From Ficedula albicollis (taxonomy: Eukaryota; Chordata; Aves; Passeriformes; Muscicapidae), in the NCBI RefSeq assembly GCF_000247815.1, contig NC_021684.1:11825162-11889161 (forward strand): 64,000 bases of DNA, written 5' to 3'. This document shows, piece by piece, positions 1 to 16,000 of the stretch. The notes below the pieces were generated by a model. It made no database searches, had not been told where the DNA came from, and saw only the letters and a program-made list of their open reading frames with translations. A program made the position numbers and the translations under genes. The stretch's first letter is position 1, and every line of letters begins with the position of its first letter.

Positions 1-110
1 ATATCTATATGTAAATATATAAGCTATATTATTTTTGTGTGTACACTCATGTACGTGTGTGTATGTATATATATATATATACACACACACACATATATAT
101 ACACACATAC
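1..110. repeat. TA/CA/TG mixed dinucleotide microsatellite
   Basis: The first 110 bases are built of runs of TA, TG/GT and CA/AC, with the longest pure TA and CA runs at about 67-92. This is a compound dinucleotide microsatellite inside the GRIP2 intron that follows the PDZ2-start exon. The left boundary is the window edge, so its full length is unknown. Confidence 0.85.
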
Positions 111-855
111 TTAGAAGTCAATTACTCTCATCCTGTAGGATAGAAGAACGTTCCTTGGACAATAGTCTGGGTTATTTATAGTACCAGGCCCATCATATTA
201 AATTATCAGCATGAGAGCAGATAGACTGGCTCCTGCTTTGCAACACAGCATCAGTGATTCAGCTGCACAGGGCTAATGAAGGGGCTGCCTCTGCAAGAGC
301 AGTTTCTGCCTTTAACTACAACATCTGCACTGGGCCAGTGTGGGAGCACCGTGGCCACCTCCCCACATAGCACACTGCTGGCATTCCACACCACCAAATG
401 AGAAGCCTGGGGGGGCACCAGGAGGAGGACAGGAAGGGGACACGTTCAGGAGAACAGGGACAGCTGCTGGTCTGTCCTGGGAAGAAGGTGTGGAGGTGTG
501 ACAGAGTGGTACCTGTCTGCAGGGCCACCTGGCCTCACATAGGTGAGCACCAGCGGCCTGGACTTGTGCCAGTCTTCATGGGCTCCCCCTGTAACCAAAC
601 CAGGAAAGCCATAAGTCACCAGAGGTTTGGAAGTCTGAGTGAGAGCACTGAGAAAGAGACATTTATCACATAACAGCTGACACAGCCTGCCAGCAAAATG
701 ACTGCCCTAGATTAGGCAGCCAGCAGTCCTCAGAGGCAGCAGGGGATCCTCTCCAGGACATGCTTTGACTGCTTAGCTGAGGTTTTTGTCATTCATCTTC
801 TTGGTTTTCCCACTTTCCACCTCTGCTTCTGCTTTTCACTGGAGCAGCTACTAAC
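111..855 (-). other. GRIP2: GRIP2 intron (5' part only in window)
   Basis: This stretch lies downstream, in the gene's direction, of the donor site at 855-854. I looked on the minus strand for the next PDZ2 exon, which should encode a Gly-Ala-His-rich segment followed by a PGGPA-type motif, and did not find it. The remaining GRIP2 exons must therefore lie left of the window. No repeat family was recognised here. Confidence 0.6.
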
Positions 856-942
856 CTCTCAGCACGAAGCCAAAGCTGTTGCCTTCCTTGTAGAGGGACA
901 CTTCAATGGTCTTGGGAATAATGCCAGCACTGCTTTCTGGCA
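856..942 (-). CDS. GRIP2: GRIP2 coding exon 5: linker and start of PDZ2
   Basis: This 87-nt exon reads on the minus strand after the acceptor CAG-type site (AG at 944-943) and ends at a GT donor (855-854). It starts with two bases that complete a valine codon begun by the previous exon. It then encodes 28 residues: a short Pro/Ser/Ile linker, then [19 protein letters not shown] and the first base of a Gly codon. SFGF is the carboxylate-binding loop of PDZ2, in the GLGF position. In GRIP proteins PDZ2 packs against PDZ1 to form a tandem scaffold (family knowledge). The [16 protein letters not shown] core agrees with my recollection of mammalian GRIP2 PDZ2. The linker before it is more divergent. 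This exon is too short and phase-split to stand out as an open frame, but splice phase and homology make it secure. Confidence 0.9.
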
Positions 943-4615
<3,673 letters not shown>

Positions 4616-4751
4616 CTTGCAGCCAGTCCTCCCGGCCTCAGATTGGAGACTCTTGGCTTTCCATCTTTGTCTGTGCCACCTGAAATGGTTAAACCGAGGG
4701 TGCTTCCTTCTTTCTTAATCAGCTCCACAATTGTGACCCCTCTGAACTCCT
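4616..4751 (-). CDS. GRIP2: GRIP2 coding exon 3: first half of PDZ1
   Basis: The 136-nt exon has a TTTCAG acceptor (AG at 4753-4752) and a GTGAG donor (GT at 4615-4614). Its first two bases complete a Glu codon. It then encodes 44 residues, from [20 protein letters not shown] onward, including [16 protein letters not shown] and ending LRPGGLAA. This covers the betaA-betaC part of PDZ1. The TLGL stretch (about residues 58-61 of the joined protein) forms the peptide-binding loop. The sequence distinguishes the paralogues. As I remember the families, [20 protein letters not shown] and LRPGGLAAR match GRIP2, whereas GRIP1 has a Met in ELMKKEG and an Ile-Asp and Gln-Gly-Gly-Ile variant at these places. 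GRIP1 PDZ1 is reported to need PDZ2 for stable folding, and the same may hold here. Confidence 0.95.
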
Positions 4752-6955
4752 CTGAAAGATTGGGAATAAAGATGAACAACTCAGTGTAAGGCACATTCCT
4801 CTTAATCACAAGGACACCCTTTTCCTACAGGTGGTGGGAAAGTAGACCTGGGATCATTTGAACAATTAGCATGAAGAAAAAGCCTCTGTTTATCTGAAGC
4901 TGTAAAACAGAAGTGTGTCCTGGTAGACCCACAGCAATGTTTGCATGCAGGTCTGGCCAGCAGCACCAAGGAAGATAAGGCAGAGGAATAAGGGCTTGTG
5001 AGAAAATAAAAACCTGTTTTTCAAGGTGCTAGAGGCAGTAGAAAAATTCAAAACCAGGGCGGTGGTAGCTCAGCAATGGCCCAGAGAGACCATGGAATTA
5101 TGTCTGATATAGAGCAGCCTCACAGACGTGGACAAAACACCCATGTTGCAAATGGCCCAGGTGCTTGTTAGCACAGTAAACCTTACCAGGCTTAAATGAG
5201 ATGATCTGTTCGGAGAGAGAACATTTGAAACCTCTTGCACACAGACTTCCAGAGCAAGGCAGGGCCCCTTAAACAGCATATTGACACAGAAGAACCAAAC
5301 TGGTGCAGGGCCTCCTCCACCAATCCAAAACATAGGTTCATTTGGCACTGTGGTGCCTCATCACCAGCACTTTGCTCCTGCTCAAAGCCACCAGGACACC
5401 AAAACCTGCAGCTCACTTAGAGTCCTGCCATGCACTACCTGTTTTGTAAAGCATTTCCAAGAATAATCTGTGCACTTGATTAATGTGAGTAGGGAACCTC
5501 TTTGCAATCTAACTCCAGTCTGGCAGGCGTTTAGGCACTGCTGGGCACCCATTTAATGCAGCACTGGCAGCTCCTTGTAAAAATGTCAGGTCCATAATAC
5601 TTCTGCTCTTTAAACTCAGTTTTGATCCCTTTCCAACTGCAGTAAGTTAATTTTCAATTCACCAACCCGGGAGCCCAGGGGCTGCCAGAAACTTGGGGGG
5701 GCTCTCCATCGTACTGGAAAGAACAACATCCAGCACCATCCTGCAAATTTCCTCTCAACTACAGACATGACTGATCAACACAGACGGTGCCACCAGGGGA
5801 GATTATTAGCTTTTCAACAGGGTTTAATTTTGATCTTTGGTAAGTGTTTGAAATGAGAACTCCCAGAGTGCAATTATCCATTGTTATGGGTTCAAGGAGA
5901 AATCACTGCCACAAAAAAGACAAGTCCCTGAGATCAACCAATCAAGATCAGTGATAAGGAATTTTGACCCATGCTCTATAAATCTACTGCCACTGTCATA
6001 GCCCCACACAGTGTAAAAGTGAGCTGGTTAAGGAAGATCTGGTCTTTCAAGACACAGTCTTTAAGCACCATGTATGAGCAGTCTTGGATTTCTTCTACTG
6101 GCATATATGACTGGATTTTGCATCCTAGGGCAGGAAGAGCACACCTGAATTTTCCCCTCCCCACTGAGATGCCTTGTGCTGGGGTTGTTGGATGCACTGG
6201 CTCTTGTAAGTCCCTCCCCATCAGGGCTGCACTAGGTGGTAATGTAATGCAGAATACCCTGTGGAAGAAGTGCTGAATGATGAAGAAATAGAAAAAGGGC
6301 CCCACTTCCTCCCCATTACCTAGAACACATTAAACTAACCCTGTGACTGGGTCACTGGCAGTCAGAAGTTAAAATCAAGGCCCTGGCTTTCCTAGGAAGG
6401 AGATGAGTTGTCCAAGGCAGCCCATCCAGACCTGCTGGAGTGCTGCTGGCACATGAAGCCCAGGACCAACAGAGGAAAATGAACTATCACTTCTCCACCC
6501 TCTCTTCAGCCCCCGGGGTGCTTCTGCATGGGAGGGTTTTCTCACACAAAAATTTGCTGTGACTGACTAAATATCAAAACAAACTTAGTCACATGTGGGA
6601 AATTCATAGCTTGCCAGACACTGCCAGTCTCCCTCCCTTCTTGAGCTCAGCTATGGCAGCATTTCTTCCCTCTTTCCTTTGCTGCTGTTTCTTCTTTGTG
6701 AGCACCAGTTCAGTGCAAGAATAAGTCCTTTCCCAGCTCCCTGTAACTACTTCAACAGCTCCACACAAGACAGAGATTGTACCAGTAACACACCACTCAC
6801 TGAGACCAGTTACCACCATCCATTTCTGCCCTACAGCAAAAGCCTTGCTGATAGATGTACTAAAATCAGTGTTTTGAGAGATTTTACCCATTTTAGGGGT
6901 ATCCAGGTAATGGATGCCCCAATGTTTTGGAGCAGGAGCTGATCCCCTCCTTTAC
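4752..6955 (-). other. GRIP2: GRIP2 intron between linker exon and PDZ1
   Basis: This 2.2 kb intron runs from the GTAAAG donor at 6955-6954 to the acceptor at 4753-4752. I found no recognisable exon, RNA gene or transposon in it. A short GGTGGTAGCTCAGC stretch near 5062 looks like a tRNA A box, but no B box or cloverleaf follows. Confidence 0.7.
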
Positions 6956-7036
6956 CTGGGATGCTTTGCCTCCTGGAGACCAGGGCTGTGTCCATCCCAC
7001 CAGAGTCCTTGCTCCCCTTTGAGTAAGGGCCATCAT
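6956..7036 (-). CDS. GRIP2: GRIP2 coding exon 2: N-terminal linker
   Basis: The 81-nt exon begins after a pyrimidine-rich tract and CTCACAG acceptor (AG at 7038-7037) and ends at a G followed by GTAAAG (GT at 6955-6954). It starts two bases into an Asp codon and encodes [20 protein letters not shown] followed by RRQSIP. Its last G joins the AG of the next exon to give Glu, so the junction reads SIP-EEFRG. This is the characteristic GRIP linker before PDZ1: GRIP1 also carries an R-R-Q-S-I-P-E-E-F run there. Both ends are phase 1, so the exon could be skipped without shifting the frame. The Arg-Arg-Gln-Ser motif resembles a basophilic kinase site; that is a sequence resemblance only. Confidence 0.92.
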
Positions 7037-10000
7037 CTGTGAGCAGAGCAAACACAGAAGCTGAAATTAGTACCAAAAGCCACAACTGAATCAGAGCACT
7101 TTAAGAAGTTGTTCTGCTGACACCAAAATTGGAGTCACATCTGTATTACAGACTGCAGGCAAGAAAAAAACATTACCAGCCCTAGCTTTGCACTGCACCA
7201 TGTGGGCTCTCACCTTGTAGAGAGGGAAACAAGAAGGCAGTAACATTATCTGATTTATTCTTCTTGGAGCTAATCTGCTAGGAGAGAACAAAATTCCCTT
7301 ACTCCTGTAATTATGTGGAACAGCTGAGGATAGAGAAAGCTGGGGCATTAGTCTCACAAGTTTCAAGCCTGTCATTATGCTTGTGAAGAAACTTAAGGTC
7401 TTTGGAAATGCAGTTATACATCAAGACACTAACAGGGCACTAAATCACTATACTTGAGTGAAATTGCCTATTCTTATAGATTCCATTATTTCAGAGTCAC
7501 ATTTTTCTGCTGCTGTTCTAGTCTCTGTACAATATAGAGAGCACCTTCTTTTAAGTGATTAAAAGAAAAAAAAAAGTCGGAGTGAAGAGAGAATAGCATT
7601 ATACACTGTAAATACACTGTCCAGCATAAGCTGAAATTTAAAGCTTCTAAATATAATTGTATTCTCCTATTGGAATACTGCTACACAGTTATCACAGAGC
7701 TTGTCTGCAGAGAAGGCAGCATGCTTCTACATATCTCATTTTCATCCATCTAAAATGTCTATTTTTGTGGCATTTCCTAAAAAGCTGGCACTTTTCCAAT
7801 CAGTAATTTCCAGTAACCATGTAGTACCAAATAACTCCCATTCTCAGTGACCACATTCTTGAATTTTTCAGTAGCTGCAAAGGTTGAGAAATTGTACATG
7901 ATAGTATAAATATAGGTTACTAAAAACCTTTTCCATTTATTCCTGTCCACAGCCCTTAAGTAAGTTACAATTAAGTTACAAAGAACATTTTGTCCCGATC
8001 CATAAAAAGCGAAGTTCAGCTCCATTCAAGACGAGTCTGTACAGGGAGGACTCAATCCCAATGTTCAGTTTGCTGGCAGCCTTCTTTCTCCATAAACAAG
8101 AAAAACATGGTGTAAATCTTAGTCTCTCTCACCAGGAGGTTTTTCTTAATGTGCTGGTTTATCCTCTCTCTGTCACCTCATACCTGGCAGAGCTGCAGAG
8201 TCAGATATCAGGGGTGGTTTGGGAGTATAAAGGAAGGTGGCAATTCCCAGGGGAGCAGCAGGACAATGCTGATCCAACTGCTCCCTGCCCACATTCCCAA
8301 CAGATACAGCCACCCTTTACTTCTTTCCCAAATGCAGCAGCACATTGGAAGAGGAACCCTAAAGCTCAGGAAACCCAGCATAAGGTTTCTTTTTCAACAC
8401 TGGAGGCAATAGTGCAAAAGGCACCTGCACCATACCCTGGGCCACTGAGGGCTGGAGTTTCTCGCTGGCCCTGGAGCATCAGAGTGCCTTTGGTAGCACA
8501 GGCCACTGTGGATGGCGAGGACACCCCAGCATGGAGCTGCCTTCCACGAGAGCACTGCTGCCAGCTCTGCCCCCAGTAACGTGCTCACAGCACGTGGGGG
8601 GGATCCCCACGCAAGATGGTTCAAAGCCAGCTCTGTCATCTGCTGGCAAACCGAAGCAGAGACCCATCTGTTTCATATAAACACACTGCCCCGGACCAGA
8701 CAGCCACCAGCACCTTCTGTGCTTCATTTCCCCATCACAACCCCGATCAGCAGTGATAGGAAACCTCACCTCGCTGCTGGATGCCCTCCCTACCCCAACA
8801 GCTGCTGGCAAACATGCCTTGGCTTCCCTTTGAGAAGAAACCAGGCTGCCTGTGCATTAACAACAGCTTCCAGCAGCAGCCAAGTGGCCAAGAGCAGAGA
8901 CCTGAGCTACAGGACCTGCCGGCAATCAGCAACACCCCCCCTGCCCCGTCCCACTTCTGACAGCCAGCAAACAGTCAGCATCACAGCTCTCCTTCCCCTA
9001 ATGCTCCTCCCTTCCAAACTCTGTTGATTACGTGAAAAATGTTTGGGTTTTTCCCCTCGTTATCTGGCTAAAATGTTTGAACAGGAAGAGAGGCTGCCAC
9101 ACGCTGCCTCTGAAATGGGAACTGGCATTTGCTCGCAGGAGCATCCCCACCGTGGGCACAGCTCTTCATTCATTTGATGCCGATTTCCTGGTCTGCCACT
9201 CAGGCTGGTAATAATGAAGTCACTTTTTATGAACTTTTTTGGGGTTTTGTGCAAGGGGTTACATTGTGTTTTTTTAAAAAGGAACTCCTTCTTTTTGTGC
9301 TCTCAGTTATTTCTTCTGCCTAGCATGTCCCCAGTTTGGAGGTGAGGCTGGTAACAACCCTGATTGCTCTGTCAGCCAAAACTGCAGCAGGAACCCAAGC
9401 ACTAAAAATCCATTAACCTTTCTCCTTAAAACTGGGAAAATAACTCTTTTAATTCCGTGCAGGTACTTTTTGCAAGCAATCCATGCTGGAGCTATTAGAG
9501 TCGTATTTATGAAGCTTTTTCTCTCACACCAAGGGGGCCAGAAATCTTCCAAAAATGATTGTGCAATTGATGGTTTTCAAGCAGCAATGGTAATGCTGGC
9601 TCTAGACCTTTCAGAAAAGCTCAGCAAGTACATAAGACCCTCAATAAAACTGAGATTGCTACACTTTCCATGTATTGATCCCATGGGAATCTGTGGCAAC
9701 ATACAAAGTTCTTGTAAGTCTCTGACAATAGTTTTTACTATTTACATGTCTTACTATTTACATAACACCAGAGAGAAGAACTCCCGAGTCCTTGCACCTT
9801 CACACAGAGCTTTGAGCTCTCCTCCCCTGCAGAAGCAGTGCAGAACAGTGATACACATCAGTGCACTGTGTACTGTGACAGTAAGTAAGAGATAATCCCC
9901 ATTTTATTCCTTCAAAAACAAACTGAGCAGGGGAAAGAGCAGGAAAAATCTCCATGCCTTAGCTGGAGGGCAGGAATAACGGTCAGGGCAGACTCCACTA

Positions 10001-13000
10001 TGCCTGCAAACACAGGCACCAGGATCTCCTGACATCAGTTAGCTGCCAAGGCAAACTGTGAAAATGGGGGAAAAGAGGCTTCCTTGGAAAAAGCACTGAT
10101 TTAGGAGTTCATTATCCCTGCCTGTGGAGGGGGGAAAGGAAGGTTTTGTTGGTTTTTTTTATTTAGAAGAGCTATTAGTCTGTTATTAGCAGAGATCACC
10201 TCTTAATGAAAATGAGCATTGGCTAAATCAGATTCTGGGACAATTAGGCTGCTGTCTGCAAGTTGTTCAGATTCTTGGATCACTTTAAGACAGTTCCTGC
10301 AGAGAAAGTGCATTAATCTTATGGGAAGACCAAGAGGTAAAACCTTCCATTTGTTTAATGGAAAAAAGACAGTTGGAGACAGCTATTTTGCTACAGGGTA
10401 ATTGCATTCCTTGTTTAGAGAAATGAATACCAAACCAGCATAAAGAACCAAATGCTGTTCATGCTAAGGAAGCATGTGGGGTTTTTTTGCTAGAATAAAA
10501 GCATGAGGCTGGAAGCAGAAATCCAAATGACTAATTGTGATTTGATCAATTTTGAGGAGAGTTATTTCTGTAAGTCAAGGGAGGTATTTATCTGTAGTCA
10601 GGCAAAGAGCACCCCTCCCAGCTCATACTCAGCAGATGCCCAGAGATAAATGAGAAGTTGGGGAAGTTTCCTCTTATCACAGATTTCTGAGTGAACAACC
10701 CAGGAAAAAAGCCATGCTGTACAAGAACCACTCTTGCTGGAAACAAGGGTCTTGCCCCAAAAACAAGCTTTATCCCATTTTCCCAGATAATTCTGGAGAA
10801 AAAAATGTTATCAACCTGCTGCCAGTCCCTGTGCTAGCCTTACTGCAGCAGTGCTGTGTTCCCAACCCTGGCCTGGGAACGTGCTCCATCAACTGCAGCT
10901 TCTTGTGCCACTACAGGCTGTTGTGGCAGCTCTTGCATCTACTTGTGTAGATGTTCAGCCAGGAAGAACTTGTCCAAACTTCTAGGGTATTCAAAGCTGT
11001 ACTTCTTAATTTCTTCTCCTTAATAGACACAGCATGAAATTCATCTCCCCACACCCTCCACGTCTCTCCTTCTTTTCTTCTGTATTCATTCACCTACCAA
11101 CCCTTCTCAGGCATGTACAATTTCATAACACCTGCTGCTGTATTCACAGGAATCAGTTCTAGGAAAATACAATAACCTATTGTTCAACAGAAAATCTGTG
11201 CTTTGTTCTTCTGGGTTTTTTTCTTTCTAATAAAACCAAAATTACTTTTAAAGGAACAATTTGTTTCAAGCAATTATTTCCAACTGAAATGCTGTAGATA
11301 ATTATTTGCATAGCAGTGGCCTTTGTGGGACAAAGATATGAGCCAGAACATGTCTGTTACCAAGCAGGTTGGCTTCCAAGGGATACAAGAGCATATTTCT
11401 CACCCCCTGCAAGACTGTAGCAGATAACTGATGGAAGATTCCTGCTTCACAGGAAGATGTGGGAAGAGTTTCTGCACTTAGTAAACAAGTTTTGTGTGCA
11501 CAAAACCCACTTAAGTTGGCTCTGCAGAACAGCCAGGCTCTGCTAAGGTTTAACTCACATCAATTTTCACAGGATATTAAACACCTCTCAAGGACTGATC
11601 CAAGTCCCATCAGATAAGAATGAATGCTGGACTCAGCTTGCAGTGCCAACATCTGGTAGTCCTCATGTTTTCATTAAATACAATACATTCCAGGGGAAAA
11701 AAAAGCAGGGGAGAAGAAAGGAGAAACACCACAATTTAAGAATCTACAATCAACCTGCCTACACTCATGTCTTTTCTATACCAAAGCCCTTGCTACAATG
11801 CATTGCTTGTTCTCATCATTGCTTTGGAAGCCAACAGTCACTTTATCTAATCAGCACATCCAAGGGACTCTGTAATGGAAACAGTTCTTAATTTCCACTC
11901 AAACTGTACTGAGAGATTAAAGAAAAAATACTTGAAAAAGTGACTAAATTTTTCTATTAATACCAGCTTCTTTTTTTTGTCTCTCCTGGTTTTCTATGGA
12001 AATTAAATTCCTGTGCTGTTCATCTACTGTCCTCTGCAGCTATGAAACTCAGTGGCCAATATCCATTAACCAGGAGGGAAGAGAAAGAGTACAGCCTGAA
12101 AGAGATCTATAATCTCATAACTTTCAGTAAAAATGTGTTTTAAGTAGAAAAGGCTCAAGTTATTGCTCCCAGAGAAGAGAAGAGCTGTTGTACAAACTAG
12201 ACCAATTTCACCATTCATTTTACTCTGCATGGTAGGGAAGAGACCTATCCACAGATAGTGGATGCAGAACTGCTGGAAATTAAGCATTTCTTTGGTCTTC
12301 TGTTCACGGAGGAGCTTATGTTGTTCTTCTGAAGTAGTCTGTGATTTCCTTTCTTTCATTTAAAAGTATCAGGGATGACTCTTTCCTGATTCCAGTGAGG
12401 ATATGATTTTGTGCATTAAGTTAGGCTTATTAAGAGCTGCTTGAGGGATTTCACAGGCTGGATCTTCAGCACAAATAGCTTCTCCCAAACAATACCCAAG
12501 AATCTTCACTTTTATCCATCTCTTCCAAACAATCCTCTAACATCCACACCAAGAAGATCCCTCTTCACTCACTCAGCCCTCTCCAGTTCACTTTTCTTAA
12601 GCAGTTCCCAGAAGACTTGCATTTCTAGTGTTAAAAACTAGAAAGACAAATGGAGGGAGATTTCCCTTCCTGTAATCCTTCTCATCCTCCCAGGCATTTT
12701 CAGAAAGCTTCATCAGTTTATATTTGTAGATGAGCCAGTGGCAGAGGAACCCCTGGAGTAACTCACCCCCTTGTTTGCAGACACACACTCACTCAGAACA
12801 TTCACAGTAATTCTGTGCATTGAGAGACAAGAATAGTGTAGGAACCAACTCCATGAGATTATTATTTCTCAATGGTTCTAGTGCCTGAAATGATGTTATT
12901 AAAGTTATATTTTCCAGTCAATCTGGCACTTGCTCTTATTAAGCAGTATAGCATGTACTGGGGAGAGTCCAAACACTAAGCTAGAAAGATGAAATCTTGC

Positions 13001-16000
13001 TGATATACTGATTGTGTTATGGGAAGAAACTAACTTTCAAGAGTAAAAATTAAAGAGGAATAAGATACATTTTCAGACTGATCCTTCATGAAAGTTATCC
13101 AAGTTAGCAATTGTAATATGGTGAGAAATGACCAATAAAGTCCAACATCATTCCCAAGGAAGAATGCCTCACTAGATACAACTGGATTTATTAATCTAAG
13201 CAGTAGGCAGCAGTAAATCCTAGCTGGCAAGGGAATAAATTCTCCCTATTAACTCCATGTAAGCTTCCAAACTCTTTCTTAAATATGGAGGTGGATAAGA
13301 AATGCAGCCTGCTGAATCCAAACCCTGAGGACTTACCTTCTTTCAAGCACCAAATGCCATGCTAAGTGACAGTGGAGTAAAGTCAAATAAAAAAAATGGC
13401 TCTATTGTGGGTTTTCAATCAAATGAAATTAAATGCTGTCAGTTTATTAAACTTTAGCACTCAAATCACTGGTGCCAACTAAGTCTAGAGGCCACTTTTA
13501 CTTACTTGTTTTAAAACCCTGGAGTTAGTCAAAAAAAGAAAAACTGACTTTGTTTTAATAAAAACCATCATGAATGTTTTCACTGTACAGGATTTGGCTC
13601 CAAGCTGCCTTCCAACTAAGGCAGCTTGTCAAAATGCTACACCCTAGCAGGAAAAAGCTTTTTTTTTTTTTGATTAATCAATATCAATATTTCAACTATC
13701 AATAGTTGAAGCCAAAAACATTATCAATATCCACATTAAAAGATATTTCATCTTGGTGTTCTGTTGGGGTTTTTACTGTCTTATCTAATGCTGGGGTTGG
13801 ACTCAGAGGGCTGGGGAGGAGATGGGGGGACAGGACTCGAGCCATTGGCAGTGCCAAGAACTGGGCACCTTCATGTACAGCCTGGGTGGGAACATGAAGC
13901 ACAAACCAACAGTTTGGGGGTGACAGAACAGGGAGAAATCAGGACTTCCTTCTTCTGAAATGGAGATCAATTTGCTGCAGTGATAGTGATAGCAAATTCT
14001 TGCACCTATCTTGCTTTTTACAAACTCCCTTTTGATCCCTATTATGATTGCTTTAAAAACGGCACTTGTTGTCTTTCATCCTCCAAGATCTTACAAAAGA
14101 ACTGTTAAATCAAGAGGCTGCTAACTTTCCAGGGAGCAAAGGAGTTTTAGAAGTACAAGGCAGCTCTGTTCTGAAGAGAAGGGGGAAGGCAATCTGGACT
14201 GATGTGTGAGCCTGGCAGGAGAGCACAGAACTCTTCAGTGCAGAGGTAGAGAGCCAGAATTTGAGAAGGAAAGCTATAGATGCACCCTAGATGTTGGAAC
14301 ACGTGCATGTCCTCTCTTTCCACTGAATGCAAAGAATTAACAACCTGGACATTGTGTTACAGAATGTCTTCTCATGATGGATGGATATGTCTCTCAGAAG
14401 CATTTGGCACCCCTTAGGCAATTCAGAGGATGGTTCACAGGAACTAAGCTCTTTGACCTCTATTATGCATGGAGACTAGATGTTGAATGGCTCAGTCACA
14501 ACTCAGTCTTACAAAAAAACTCAAAACAAAACATGTGAAGGTGCCATTTGGGACTAAATTTGCAGAAAAGAAATATCACAGTTCAGTGAAAGAGTAAATC
14601 TTGCCCATAATAAGTGTTTTCTGCTGTTTTGACCAGCTTGAAGCTTGAGATCCCACCTCAAATGAAGCAGAAGGATCAATATTACTGCAGCAGAGACAAA
14701 AAGCAATGACTGACAGGGTTCCCTGAGCTGCCTTTGTCTGGTGAAAAGAGTTTCATTTCAAACAGAGGAAAACTGGAATACCCATTTCACAATATATACC
14801 TGCATAGGAAATAAAAAAATAGAGCATGAGTTCTGAAATATAAGCAGGAGTAATAAAAACTATCATTGGATATCCCTGAGTTTGAAAATTAGGGGCTTGA
14901 GAAAACAGTGTTTAATTCTGGGCTTTGCTACAGACAGATAACTTTTCCCAGTTCAGCAGGTAAATTGTCAAGAGCAAATCTCTTGTGACAGGCAGTAGAC
15001 AAAGCAAAGGAAAAACCAGTGGATTCACCAGACAGGGAAGATGAGGTGGCAAAAAGACATCGTGCCAACAATCAGCCTCCTAACCCTTTATAAAGAGGGA
15101 CTTAGCTACATTTGCAATGCCTCTTTTTAATTTTACTTCTATAGTACTTTAAAGAGAGTCCTTGTTACAAAAGCAGATTTTGTGCCCCAAAAAGCACATG
15201 CAAAATTTTAGCACCTTTAAACTCCCAGGAATCCATGTGAAGACCAACTGAAGAGAGATAAACCAAGCTTAAGGAAATATTTTAGGAAACACAGCTCCTT
15301 AGATGAGTTGGGAAAAGCCCCTTCCTACAGCAAATCACATCCTGCTTCCCTGCTGATCTCATCAGTTTGACATAAGCAACACTTGTACCAGCAAGGTATA
15401 ACAAGGGGTGGGCAAGGGGAGCCCAGGAGAGCTTTTTCAAGGAAGGTCACCCTGCCACATGTCCAGGCTAGCACCCTCTCTCTGCTCCCAATTACAAGTC
15501 TGCTCTGCCTCAGGGGAAAGGCACAGCAAATTAAATGAAGGATCAAATTTGGGAGATTTACAGTGCCAGTTCAAGAGGTGGCTGAGATTGATACAGGTCC
15601 ATGTGCGGTATGCATCAATCTCAGTGCCAACAGCAATAAGAAAATCCTTGCAAACCACAGGAAAACAAACATAGCAGAACAAAACAAACCAAACAAACAA
15701 AACCACCAGCAAATCAGGCAATAGAAGGGATGCATTTCAGTGCAGTAACATTTAATAAAAGCGTGAGTCAGGGATCAAGTGTGAAGTGAGCAAACAGATT
15801 GAGGTAAAACTTATCTCCAACAGCTTTTTGCATCATCCCATGGGCCAGTGCACCAAGGCATCTCACAGCCAGGTTTGCCAGCAATGGGGTGATGATCCAG
15901 CTGGAGCCCCCAGCGCACAGTGCAGCCCTCAAGGCTTGGGAACCTATTTTAGCACTGCAAAGACAGCTGGTGCTGCAGAAAGGTGACATCACAGAGCAAG

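Noticed and set aside
5055..5125. tRNA-like A box (GGTGGTAGCTCAGC)
   Set aside because: No B box, no anticodon arm and no pairing acceptor stem follow within the expected distance.
6831..7085. 84-residue open frame starting with a hydrophobic stretch, like a signal peptide
   Set aside because: The hydrophobic start is the polypyrimidine tract and acceptor of the GRIP2 linker exon read as protein.
7160..7380. Extra GRIP2 exon ending at a CTACAAG/GTGAG donor near 7214
   Set aside because: The most natural ATG gives phase 0, but the next exon needs phase 1, and the peptide has no GRIP similarity. An untranslated exon is not excluded.
8061..9027. Overlapping 172- and 171-residue plus-strand open frames in GRIP2 intron 1
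   Set aside because: No motif seen, and Pro/Ser/His-rich composition follows local GC content. Likely chance.
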